From Haliclystus octoradiatus (Eukaryota; Cnidaria; Staurozoa; Stauromedusae; Haliclystidae), in the NCBI GenBank assembly GCA_916610825.1, contig OU744448.1:19075032-19139031 (forward strand): a stretch of DNA of 64,000 nt, written 5' to 3'. Positions 1 through 10,281 of the stretch are shown here, one piece after another. Position 1 is the first letter of the stretch; the number at the start of each line of letters is the position of its first letter. The position numbers were made by a program, and so were the translations under genes. The notes beneath the pieces are model-generated. The model was not told the origin of the DNA and did not search any database. It was given only the letters and a program-made list of their open reading frames with translations.

Positions 1-1030
1 ATTGCATTCCGTGAAGTCAAAACCTGAATCAGTAGAATGGGTCAAAATAAAAATTTTACAAAATCGAATAACTTTTAGATTTTGATGAAGAAACAAATAC
101 CAACATTATTTACCTTTTTACTGTTGTTCTTCTATTATAACGATCGATTTTAACATGGTTTTTGTTGAATTTGTCAAATTGCATTCCGTGAAGTTTGCCG
201 CGAAGAGGCCAAAACGTGAATCAGCAAGAATATGTCAACATAAAATTCATAAAATTCTATTAACTTTGATATTTCAATGAAGATACAAATAAGAACATTA
301 TTTACCTGTTTACTGATGTTGTTATGTTGAAAAGATTGATTTAAACATGACTTTCGATGAATTTGTCAGATCGCATTCCGTGAAGTTTGCCACGTAGAGG
401 TGAAAACCTGAGTCAGTAAGAATGGATAAAAATAGAATTTAAAAAAATCCTATAACTTTTAGATTTTGATGAAGATACAAATAAGAACATTATTTATAAA
501 TCGTCGAATGTTGCTCTAGCAATCTGATTGGCTAATGGTCATGTTTGGAACTCACCGTGCAGACAATGTTAACAATGACGGGATGTTTGTACCAGGTTCA
601 CAACATAAACGCAATAAAATCAAAACAAACTAACACTTTTTCTTGTTATCTATAAAGTTTCAAAATAGCTCAAAACAAAGAAAATTGTTCAAAATGGGTC
701 AAAATAAAATTTAAAAAACATCTAATAACTTTTAGATTTTGATGAAGATACAAATAAGAACATTACTTACCTGTTTATTGATGTTCTTCTGTTATAAAGA
801 TTGATTTGAACATGTTTTTTTTTAATTTGTCAGATCGCATTGCGTGTAGTTTGCCGCGAAGAGGTCAAAACCTGAATCAGTAAGAATGGGTCAAAACAAA
901 ATTAAAAAGTCTAATAGCTTTTACATTTTGATGAAAATACAAATAAGAACATTATGTACCTGTTTATTGATGTTCTTCTGTTATAACGGTTGATTTGAGT
1001 ATGGGTTTTGTTGAATTTGTCAGATCGCAC
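1..1030. repeat. Degenerate tandem array, units about 180-190 bp
   Basis: A unit containing the landmark GCATTCCGTGAAGTTTGCC, followed by a stretch on the theme GATGAAGATACAAATAAGAAC, recurs from about positions 3, 181, 373 and 838. A partial copy runs from about 690 to 837. The array is interrupted at about 497-690 by unrelated sequence. Copies differ by many substitutions, so the array is old. No coding capacity is seen. The left end is cut by the window edge. Confidence 0.8.
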
Positions 1031-1195
1031 GTGTCAGACCACACCTGAATTTATGTCGAAGAAATGAAATTAGTAAAATGACGATTAAAATGTGATCCTT
1101 CGAACTCCAGGAGTTAGATAAAAGTTAAATGTATCTTTACTAACATCGTGACCTTCCATATTATGTAACAGCAGTATTTTTGTGGATGATTATCC

Positions 1196-1540
1196 AAGAT
1201 TTCAGAGCAGGAACTGATCTCCATGCCTGCGGTTGAAAAAAGAGCGAGCAATGAAGAGAATGACAGTAACAGCTGCGGACGAGGGAAGCAGCAAGGCGTT
1301 GTTGTTCGCGATGATGTGCGATGGTCGTTCAAGTTCTTCACATGGTTCTTGAAGAGCATTGATACCAGTTTTTCTCTGACGCACGCTTTGCCAAGCGTCA
1401 ATCCATTGTTTTGACATATCAGCCAATCAAGTTTCTTTCCTGAGCATGCGTAGTAGCATTTTGGATTTGCAGAATGTGCTTCAGAGATTTCCCTCTTACA
1501 GGCTAGACTTTGAGTCAAGAATGGCAGTAGTTTGAGAGTT
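1196..1540 (-). pseudogene. Possible hAT-type (TTF/DUF4371-like) transposase scrap
   Basis: This patch is more GC-rich than its surroundings and is open in two minus frames (1114-1518 and 1202-1426). A tryptophan-rich start followed by a segment ending in RRHGDQ loosely recalls the region before the GRQ..RGHRD motif of TTF-zinc-finger/DUF4371 hAT-like transposases, if frameshifts are allowed. No catalytic residues are visible. The assignment is weak and is made from motif memory only; the patch could equally be an unrelated old exon. Confidence 0.2.
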
Positions 1541-1544
1541 ACTT

Positions 1545-2188
1545 CAAGTATTCATGCTATTACAGGATCATTAGCCCATGTATTCTTCACCATGTGAATG
1601 ACGTAAGAAATATAATGACATTATTAACAGTACATAATAAGGCTATTATTCTTGATATGCGCCTACCGTACCGGATCACAGATTGAAATTAGAGACAGTA
1701 AAGTTATTGATCGATGCCGCCCAAAAGCAATACCCTGATTAATTACAGCGACCATACATGAATAGAAGAAGACCATATGTCATCATTGTGTATTTGCCTA
1801 GCTAGTATTTGCCACGCAAATTCCAGACGACTGCTAACCACAATTGCAATATTTTTTGAAGAGACATATATACAATATTCACATAGAGTCAAACTATTTT
1901 TTCTTTTGAACACGCTCCAGACCCATCTACGCTTCTACAGACATAGTTATTCCCCAAGCGTTATCCTTAGGGTACACATTATTCTTAGGGTAGACACTAA
2001 CAAAATTTACTATCCTTACCTTGAAGGAATAGTGTTAATATATAAAAGCATCGATACCAATCATTATTTTAGTACATTTTGATTAGATATTTTGATATTC
2101 TATATTTAACTCAATACATGTTAAATAAGTCGAAGGGAGGAAAACGACCATTAATTGCAAAAACGATTATAAATAGTGCAAAGAAAGA
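1545..2188. other. Non-coding stretch, nothing recognised
   Basis: AT-rich sequence before the alpha-kinase copy. The only open frame (1777-2082) has no recognisable domain and biased AT-driven composition. No RNA gene or repeat is evident. Confidence 0.5.
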
Positions 2189-3350
2189 ATGAATAAGAAA
2201 AGGATGGGAAATAAGAAAGGCGTTGTCATGCTAGATGGTAACATCACAGTTCAAAGATTGTCATCTACCGTAGAAGGAAAATGCCAAAAATACATCAGAA
2301 TTGGCCCTTTGACGTTGATGCCCTTAGAAGATGAACCGACGCTGGCAAATATTAAAGCCGCATGTAAGGTTCATTTTAATTCTAAACTGGATTGTGATAT
2401 TCTGGCTGGAGAGCAAGGGCCATCTTACACTCATGCTGATAAAGTAAAAGATTGGAAAGTAATCCACTTTCGTTTTGTGGAAAGATTAAGTCCCTTTCCA
2501 AAGGCGAAAAAGTGCCCCGTCCAAGGATGTTGCAATCTTTGCTAGTTGCTCTCAACCATCGACTAGCCACTGTTCGATTGCGGCTTCTGTACCTGTAAAT
2601 CAAATGCTAAAACTTGAAAAAGTGATTGAGGCAGACGTGGAAATGATAGATATCCAATTGGAGGAATTTAACATCGGCAAGATGCAATGGGCTGAGCCAG
2701 CAGCTACAAAATTCGTTGTGGGAAAGAAAGCTTTTGCTAGTGGTACATTCCGTCATGCATATATGGCAAAGGCCCTTTACGGTATTAAAAGTGGTAAATA
2801 CGTCATCAAAAGGTATAAAAAAGAAGCCTTGGAAGAATAGATGTATTATTCAAATCAGGTATTGATCACACGAGAAAGGCTGTGCAAATGAATACGTTAG
2901 TGTGAAATTTTGCACAGAACCTTGAGCTGGAGTGACCAGTCGTAGAGTATGGACAGACGGTAACATATAGAAAACTTTATTGCGGAATTTTCGAAGAGAT
3001 GCCGGTAACGGTTGAAGAATTCATTGAAGGGAACTTTGTAAAATATATTAACAATACAGGAGTTCCATGTTACGGTAAATCTGACATCCTGAATAAAATG
3101 GAATCTTTCGTACATTATACTTAACCAAATATCCGATAAACAGCTAGCTGTTTTAGATATTCAAGGTTGTGGATACGCATTAACTGACCTCGAGATCGCA
3201 TCATGTACGATATACGATTCAGACAAAGAATCTATTCTTTTCTGTCGCGGAAATCTCGGACGATAGGCTATTCAGCAGTTTATTAATGCGCAAAAATGTA
3301 ATGATTATTGTAAACTGCTTAGACTGCCTGTTAGATATGATAGTGAATAG
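2189..3350 (+). pseudogene. Alpha-kinase (MHCK/eEF2K family) pseudogene, intronless
   Basis: Three reading frames, taken in order, cover an N-terminal region (2189 to about 2515) and then an atypical alpha-kinase domain. Visible motifs are the glycine/alanine loop GKKAFASGTFRHAYMA, the lysine strand YVIKRY, the hinge VEEFIEGNF, the metal/catalytic strand LDIQGCGYALTD and the GNLG turn near the C terminus. Alpha-kinases phosphorylate Ser/Thr within alpha-helical contexts. The copy is broken: frame shifts near 2515 and near 2830, TGA codons in the 2880-2940 stretch, TAA stops near 3122 and 3136, and a TAG after GNLGR. The C-terminal zinc module normally reads H-x-C-N-x-x-C; here glutamine replaces the histidine (AQKCNDYC). 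No introns interrupt the domain, which suggests a retrocopy or a gene of a naturally intronless family. It is probably not functional. Confidence 0.82.
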
Positions 3351-3432
3351 TATGTAACCAGTTAACGTAAATAAGACTAACCAATATTATATGATTACCA
3401 TAACCGGCGCTAATGAGGCATAGATGCATGTA

Positions 3433-3828
3433 TTACTTATTATTTATATGTAGTGTGCTCCATTCCAAGCAATATTGGGCAAACTCTCTGCTTTGGAAAC
3501 GTGGTCCTCCATCACTCGTTAGTCTTGCTGGCAGACCCATCATTCTGGCCCATTGTAAGATGAAATGTGCCACATGATCTGTATTTGCACCATTGCTACC
3601 AAAGTTGTACACCTCTTTCCAACCGGAGTACTTATCTGTGATGATCAAGTACTCCATACCAGCGAAAGAAAACAGATCTGTGGAAATTGCCTCACCAGGA
3701 CGAGTTGCGGGAATGTCAGAGTGAAGAAGTTCTTTGCATAGGCTGGCACGATTTTCTTGGCAAGGTGAGCAATTTTGCAATTTTGCAGGTTCGATATGTC
3801 TTTTGTTAGGCCAGGCCAGAAGATGCAT
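3433..3828 (-). pseudogene. Truncated integrase catalytic core
   Basis: The integrase core is seen with its first two acidic residues: AISTDLFSF (Asp) and LTSDGGPRF (Asp). The segment stops at about 3455 before the catalytic glutamate, and sequence beyond it is unrelated. The element was therefore cut here by deletion. Confidence 0.85.
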
Positions 3829-4715
3829 TCACCAGCACGTCGTATTGTGCGAACTCTTCCTTGATGAGATGCGTGTAGGTGTTGCAATGTCTCCTGTCGT
3901 ATTGCACTTGGAATAAAGAGGCGATGTTGCTGAAAAAGAACTACGTTGTCCACCACTGACAGGCCTTTGTGGAATGCTTTGAAGTCTTGCAAAATGTTTT
4001 CTTTCCAGGCTGTATGACCTGGTTTGTGAGGAATGGCATCGCGGAGTTTACAATATTGCTTGTCGTTATCACCTGCAGCAAGGACTTTATCCAGGATGAT
4101 ATCTGGATTTGTTGCTTGATGACTGCAACAAAGAGCAAAGGAGGCGAATGCTTCAATTTCAATTTCACCAGCGAGGTCATCTTCTTCAGGTTGATTGACT
4201 GGGCTGCGAGAGAGACAGTCCACCACCACATGCTGTGTACCAGGACGCCATACTGCCGTGAAATTATAACTCGATAACTTTTCTTTCAGTCGAATAATGC
4301 GTGGTGTATGAATGCTATCCAAGGTTTTGTAATTCAGGATTGCCTCCAGTGGCTTTTGATCGACCAGAACTGCAAAATGCGATCCAAGTAGGAACAGACG
4401 GCATTTTTGGATTGCCCAAACAACAGCTAATAACTCAATTTCTGTCGCTGAGTAATTTGACTCCGTGGGTGTCACAAACCTCGAACCCCACTGCAGAAGA
4501 TGCCATGTATTATCATTATGTTGCTGCCATAATGCAAATCCAAGCCCCTGTGACTGCGCTGCATCCGTTTCCAATCTTAGCTTCGAACCTGGGATGAATT
4601 GCGCCAACTTTCTAGGATTTGAAAGCATCGCAATAACTTCGTCAAATGCTTTCTGTTGATGTCCTTCCCAAACAAAAGTGGAACTGAGGGACAAAAGTGC
4701 TCGGAGTGGCTGCAT
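3645..4715 (-). pseudogene. RNase H and integrase zinc-finger region
   Basis: The start carries an RT connection segment, then RNase H with LETDAAQSQGLG (first Asp), YSATEIELLAVVWA (Glu) and LVDQKPL (Asp). It continues into the H-H part of the integrase HHCC zinc finger (HLHASHQGR). The frame then shifts at about 3780, so the C-C pair (NCSPC) is read only in the neighbouring frame. Confidence 0.82.
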
Positions 4716-4719
4716 CAGC

Positions 4720-5528
4720 TCAGCAATATATCGGCTGTGAATGCCTCAAACTGCTGAACCAGTCCACAGAAAGATCAGTGCGAGTTTGAGGGATGGGGAA
4801 TTTACCGAGTGCATCAACCACTTCTGGATTCACCGAATACCTACTGCCATCGATGACATAACCACACCATTGTACCCTTTCCTCAGCATAGACAAACTTC
4901 TTCCTGCCAAGTGTTATACCTGCTTCCCTACAACACTTCAGGATTGAGCGAACTCGTTCTTCGTGTGTGGCCAAATCGGAATCAAAAATGATGTAGTCAT
5001 CAGCCACTTTCAGGACATTGCTAATTCCTTTTATAGCGTCATCCCCTCTTCTATTGTGTTCATCCCCTGCACACAAAAGACCCATAGAATTACGACAAAA
5101 GCGCTTAGAGCCCCATGGTGTGATAAAGGTTGTCAGTGGGCGTGATTCTTTGGCCAGGGGTACCTGCCAATAACCATGGCGAGCATCCAGTGTTGTGAAA
5201 TACTTCATACCAGCCGGTATCTTTGCAACTTCCTCTCGTGGAACTTTCGTAGCATAACCTGGTCTTTTTACATATGGGTTGAATGACGTAAAATCTACTG
5301 TAATACGTGGTTCACTTGACCCTTTCTTTGGGACGACTACCATTGGATGCTGCCAATCAAGGGTTTCACCAATTGGTACATTTTCGATGATTCCCTTGGA
5401 AGTCATTTCGATTCATTTGTTCTTCACCGTATCTTCCCAGTGAAGAGGGATGTTATAGGCTTTATAGCGTCGCACTGGTTTGGCCTCTGGAGTGAGTTGG
5501 ATAACCATTTCAGGACCAGTCATGGCTT
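4720..5528 (-). pseudogene. Reverse transcriptase domain of the Ty3/gypsy remnant
   Basis: RT fingers and palm are visible: PMVVVPKKGSSEPRITVDFT, then LDARHGYWQVPLA with the first catalytic aspartate, then LKVADDYIIFDS, where the usual YXDD box reads VADD. This domain copies retroelement RNA into DNA in gypsy elements. The frame ends at 4720 and the thumb continues in another frame, so the enzyme is disrupted. Confidence 0.85.
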
Positions 5529-5951
5529 TCAAAGGAGCAATAAAATCCGCTGCTTCTGTGTTGCAACAATAGGCTCCGACTCCTTGATATTGGGGGATAT
5601 TTCAGTATTTTTCCCAAGAGACAATGCGTTCAGGGTATTGTAGGTAGGGAACTTTACAGACTCTTCAATATGGGGCAATTCAAGAGGGAGTAGACCTAAA
5701 GCAATACATCCTGCTTTGCTCAATAACGGTAAACTACAACCTTCCACTATATGGACAACTGCATCATAAGAGTGTCCACCACGTCGCAATGTCATGTTAG
5801 CTTTCCCGTAGCTCGTCAGAGAATTCCCGTCTGCGCTGATCAGATGGTCTGTATCTTCCTTCAATACAAACTTCCCTTTGCCGCCAAATGCGGCCAAATC
5901 ATCCCCACTCATAGCATCGCAGAACGCCCCGGGATCAGGTAACCACATCAT
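5529..5951 (-). pseudogene. Retropepsin-like protease region and pol linker
   Basis: A 140-codon frame between gag and reverse transcriptase. It has the layout of the C-terminal half of an aspartic protease and the linker that leads into RT. The catalytic D-S/T-G triplet is not visible in this frame and probably lies in the disrupted stretch between 5950 and 6009. The call rests mainly on position within the element. Confidence 0.5.
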
Positions 5952-6008
5952 GGTTGGATTATAACGGGTGAAATGACTTGTGGCCAGAGGGAGGGTGTAT
6001 TTTCTAAC

Positions 6009-6659
6009 TTATGTGACTGTTCCCATCGTAAGGGAGTTAGTTAAGAGTACACAATTTTGTGCCTTGTTGTCAGATTTGATTGAACGGCATTCTGAACGGT
6101 AATGTCCTCTTTTGTTGCAATTGAAACATTCAACATCCTTAGCTGGACATAGGTCTGGGGTCAAATTGGGTCCTTTACCACAATTCCTGCAGAGCTGTGC
6201 GTTGGGGGAAGTAGTACTGCTGACATTTGGCTTTTTTGTTTGTTTACCACGCCTATATGCAGACTTGCCATTTCCCTCTCTAGATACAAAGCTGATTGTA
6301 CTATGAGAGTCTGATCTGTGATTGAGATGATCATGTGTTTTCTGACTTGCCTCCTGCGTCCGGAAAATGGTTAATGACCTATCTAAGGTAAGACTGTTAA
6401 AAAGTTCTTCTAGCAGCTTTTGCTGTGTAGCTGCATCCCTAATACCACATACAAGGCGGTCCCTAAGCCTCTCATTTTTATAGGCCAGTGAATGATGACA
6501 AGCAGTGTTACAAGTTTTGCATACCAAGTCATCTGAGTATCCACATGAGTCATCTATGGTGCGAAAGGCAGCCATACAACTATCGACTGACTCACCCTCC
6601 TGTTGTACACGGGAATAGAATTCTTGTCTATCTAAAAGAATACACAATTCACATGACAC
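6009..6659 (-). pseudogene. Gag-like region with two zinc knuckles
   Basis: Open frame of 216 codons. The C-terminal third carries two cysteine knuckles, CRNCGKGPNLTPDLC and the canonical CFNCNKRGHYRSEC (CX2CX4HX4C), which bind RNA in retroelement nucleocapsids. The N-terminal part resembles the retrotransposon gag capsid region (…DRQEFYSRVQQEGESVDS). No N-terminal capsid start is present, so the gene is truncated at its 5' side near 6660. Confidence 0.8.
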
Positions 6660-6660
6660 T

Positions 6661-7476
6661 ACACATACCTCAAGAGACCCTAAGGGAAGTAGAGCATTGA
6701 ATGAGTAGCGTAATAGGCGCTTACATAATTCATAAAATAACTATTAAGGATTTTTATATAAACTTATAAACTTAATTTAGCATGAAATGTAAATCAGTTA
6801 TATGCATTATTCATTCTGGGACAAATTATATTTACCAATTCTAATATTAACGTGAATCACAAATCGTTCTGTCACTCAGCTAATGTGATGATACTTATCA
6901 TTTGTAGAAAATATACAAAGAGGTATACGGGTAAAACACGTATACATTGATCAGTGCCCAAATAAATAAGTATCTAAGGGAGAATACTTCATTGAAATAC
7001 ATGTTCACAAATATATTGAATGATGTAAAGAACTTCTACCATTGTTGTCTTTGACCGAAATTTAGTAAGGATAATATTTAGTAATATCAATCTAACGTAA
7101 TGTATTGTAAGATAACACATTATACAATATTCACTGTACATTGTAGTATATGCTAAGGCACGTACAATAAAATGGAAATTCAAAAAGTATTACAAAATGT
7201 ACTTGAATGGAAATGATAATGATTAACTTCCTGGTAAAGTATTGCCAATAGCAAATTTCAAAAGATTGAGTTATTTGCATCCAGTGTTCCTTGCTGTCAA
7301 GAGGCACTATCGCAAAATACGATGAGACAATAGATATTTGTAAATACTGTAAAAGGTTTTCCCACAAGTATACGATGATGTCCACTGAATAGACATTCAA
7401 ATTTGGGCGTAACTGCAACTGCAAATCAGAGTTTGCTGTTCGTCCGTATTCTTTTCGCAATATGTCCAGAATATAG
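6661..7476. other. AT-rich spacer, nothing recognised
   Basis: It separates the gypsy remnant from the integrase-core gene. Open frames here run antisense to the neighbouring exon and have no domain resemblance. The first exon or promoter of the downstream integrase-core gene may lie inside, but no start codon in frame can be assigned. Confidence 0.4.
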
Positions 7477-9554
7477 AATTCACGTATTAGAAATTCGGAT
7501 TTGCAACAAGATGACGATTTGAAAAAGGATTTACAGAAGTATGTGAAACGGAATTTTGGATGTACAGAAATAGTAGACCTGCTGAAAAAAGAATATCCGT
7601 TATATGCTTGGAGTAAAAGAACGCTTACTCGTCGCATGAGGTTTTTTGACATCTGTTTTATAAACTCCAATACTGAAATTTATGCTGTCGAAGATGCAGT
7701 TAGGAAAGAATTGGAGGGCCCTGGAAAGCTACTTGGCTATCGGGCACTTCATAAGAAAATCAGGGAAATACATGATCTACATGCACCAAGGAATGTAGTA
7801 TACGACGTCATGATCGACCTTGATCCCGATGGACTGAGAGCAAGAGGAACTGTGGGACACTCAAAGAGACTCCAACGAAATCGTGTTTTTATCCCCAGTA
7901 AGTAGATTTTGACTTTGCTCATGTAAGAATATTTCTTCACAATTGTTCTCACATATTATTAACCAGCTGTTATTTGAATAGCGAGCGGACTACATATTAT
8001 CTCTGGATGGGCACCATAAATTTTGCGGTTATCAAAATTCCACTTCCCCCTTTGCATTTACGGTGCACAGGACACATACAGCGGACGAATTCAGTTTCTG
8101 AAGATTTGGACTAGCAACAATGACCCCAAAATCATTGGTAGATTCTACTTTGGCTATTTATTTGAGCATCGAGGTAAGAAAGCCTGAGTAAAACAATACA
8201 TATATTTTACAGCATTTACTGATGGAAACCGCAGCATACTATGTTACAATAGCATATTGATTGGTAGGACTTTATAAGTAATGAAATTAACAGTCAGTAG
8301 AACAGAAATAGTGTAGTCTATTCTATATACTAAGGTTTGAAAATGTAACATCCAGGATTTCGTCCCATCTACCGTATTATATAACGAGTTACACAACTTA
8401 CCCACCTTCCCTTTCTCGTGAACCTTAACTTGCTATTAGGCTAGACGTATGAATATCTATTCTACGTAGTTAATAATACTTTCAAAATTTTAATTGATAT
8501 ACTCCGACTTCTCCTGCAGTGCTTCAAGCAAAAATCAAAATAGACAGAGGAACAGAAACAGGTGAAATGGCAGTCATGCATTGCTATCTCCATGGGAAAA
8601 CCGCTGAGCTCAATGATACGGTGGATACAGTCATGCACGGACCATCAAATCAAAATAAAATTGAAAGATGGTGGAAAGAGCTCTTAGATATAATGGAGAG
8701 ATTCTTCCAACATCAATTGTCTAAACTTTTTGATAATGGTGATTATGATTCCAGCGACCAAATAGACAGGTATGTCTGGTGTTGCTGGATAATATCAATC
8801 CGATTCGTTTGCTATTGTATTAAAGAAGCAATTTCTCCGTGTGTACGGGGTGAACAGTGTGATATCTGATTTTAAAAAAATGAAAATAATGTCATCACAG
8901 AGCGATTTTATGACTGGCATTAATGTTACCACTACAGAAATAGTTTTAAACTTGAAAAGCTTTTTTTCTGACTCTTTTTCACAATGAAATTTCTAGTAGC
9001 GTCAATATCAGGACCAGAATCCAGGTACCCGTGCAATGAAGCTGTTAAAAAATGTTTAATGTAGGATGGTAATACGCCTTATAATACGCCACTATTTCCA
9101 GTGGGTCCCCAGACCGTGGGCCGGGGGTCATGATGTGAAATGAAGCTCTATCTTTTACAGAAGGATATTTTCTCGTTTTGTTGAAATTTGCTTGCGTTTG
9201 TGTGCATCCCTATCCTGCAACAGGGATTGGATATTTCCAGACTATCTGTTTGGAACAGTCATTGAGTTTAGAGTCAGAGACACAAAGATCTACCAACAGG
9301 AGTTCAGGATCTTATCTACTCCTGTCCGCACAAATATGGCGGAGAAAAAAATTGTGGTGTTCCTGTAACGGAGGAAAATCTCAAGGAAGGAGCTGAATTA
9401 TCGGGAGTAATTGAGAGTGGCAACAACTTTTTGGGTGAGGGTTTTCGCAGAGAATGTGAAAGACATATTTCTTCTATTGGTACGGTGGAGCCTGCGGATG
9501 CAGCTAACGCTTATCTACTTCTAAAAGACAATTTTAATATAGACATGATATAAA
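7477..9554 (+). pseudogene. Integrase-core (DDE) protein gene of the metazoan integrase-derived family, broken
   Basis: Four exons can be read: about 7477-7897, 7986-8173, 8520-8769 and 9161-9554. Intron borders are GTAAGT..AG, GTAAGA..CAG and GTATGT..CAG. Exon 1 gives a helix-turn-helix-like region followed by GPGKLLGYRALHKKIREIH. Exon 2 holds the first Asp (LSLDGHHKF). Exon 3 holds the second Asp (IDRGTETG) and the Glu (NKIERWWKEL), so the DDE triad is intact. Exon 4 gives the family's C-terminal WNSH and YGGEKNCGVPVTEEN region. Defects are a single-base loss in exon 2 near 8060 and stop codons in exon 4 at the start and after WNSH. No ATG is found in frame in exon 1, which opens just after a stop at 7474-7476, so an upstream exon is possible. 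The family is transposon/retroviral-integrase derived, and its cellular role is unknown. Confidence 0.8.
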
Positions 9555-9746
9555 CACATTGAAATTAAATGACTCTTCATCTTAAAAAAACTTTAATATG
9601 TGAATTTAAGCATGCATATCGTATTTGCTCTTCATACAAAAGCAATTTATCAATTAGTTAATTGACAAGATACTGAGCCTATTGATTAAATATGCCTTAT
9701 TGTTGTTATCGTTCTCGAAAAAGCTTGTTTCTTGTTTATTATTTGT

Positions 9747-9890
9747 CTATGGCGTCAATGGGTCATGTGGAATTTTTTTTATTTTTTATTTTTACTATGG
9801 CTTCAATGGGCCATGTAGAATTTGTTTCTATTTTTTATTTTCACTACGGCGTCAATGGGTCAATAAGTAATTTTTTATTTATTTTTTAAT
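9747..9890. repeat. Three-copy 48-bp tandem repeat
   Basis: The unit begins CTATGGCGTCAATGGGTCAT and continues with a T-rich tail. It starts at 9747, 9795 and 9844. Flanking sequence is T/A-rich. The short open frames over it only reflect the repeat period being divisible by three. Confidence 0.85.
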
Positions 9891-10281
9891 AATAAAAAAT
9901 TTATGAAAATAAAAAAACGCTTTGGCTTCAAGGGGCCCCAATAGGGGCGGGATATATGGGATACTAGTATCTATTTATAAAGGAATTCTAGGGATTCTAG
10001 ATTTTAAAAAATGAAATTATTCTGATACAGGAGAGTTCTATCAGTTAATAGCTAGATTCTACTCAAAAGATTGAAAAAGGTGTTAACTATTGAAGAAAAT
10101 ATTAATAAAAGGGAAGCTTGTTGGCATTACTCTAATTACTATGAAACTCTGTAAGGTGTTAATTATGTAGGAAAAATTGCATTAATATAACACAAAATCT
10201 CTTACCACACGGAAAATCTCAAGGTTGCTTCTTGAAATACACCTTTATTGTGTTCAAATAGCCGCGGAGGATTTTGCTGTG
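9891..10281. other. AT-rich spacer before the macrosatellite
   Basis: No gene or known repeat is seen. It includes short T and A runs and the sequence leading into the first, divergent satellite unit. Confidence 0.4.

Larger units (their letters stand above)
3433..6660 (-). mobile_element. Ty3/gypsy-type LTR retrotransposon remnant, truncated at both ends
   Basis: The order on the minus strand is gag zinc knuckles, protease, reverse transcriptase, RNase H, integrase zinc finger and integrase core, which is the Ty3/gypsy order. The frame changes at least at about 5950, 5400, 4717 and 3780. No LTR is seen at either end: the left side stops inside the integrase core before its catalytic glutamate, and the right side starts inside gag. 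The same family, sharing the rare RT string GDEHNRRGDDA, is present in the opposite orientation at 47979-59193. It cannot be autonomous. Confidence 0.9.

Noticed and set aside
1777..2082. 101-codon plus-strand frame before the alpha-kinase copy
   Set aside because: No similarity or motif, and no splice or start context linking it to the kinase.
7131..7670. 179-codon minus-strand frame
   Set aside because: It overlaps the better supported integrase exon on the other strand and has no recognisable domain.
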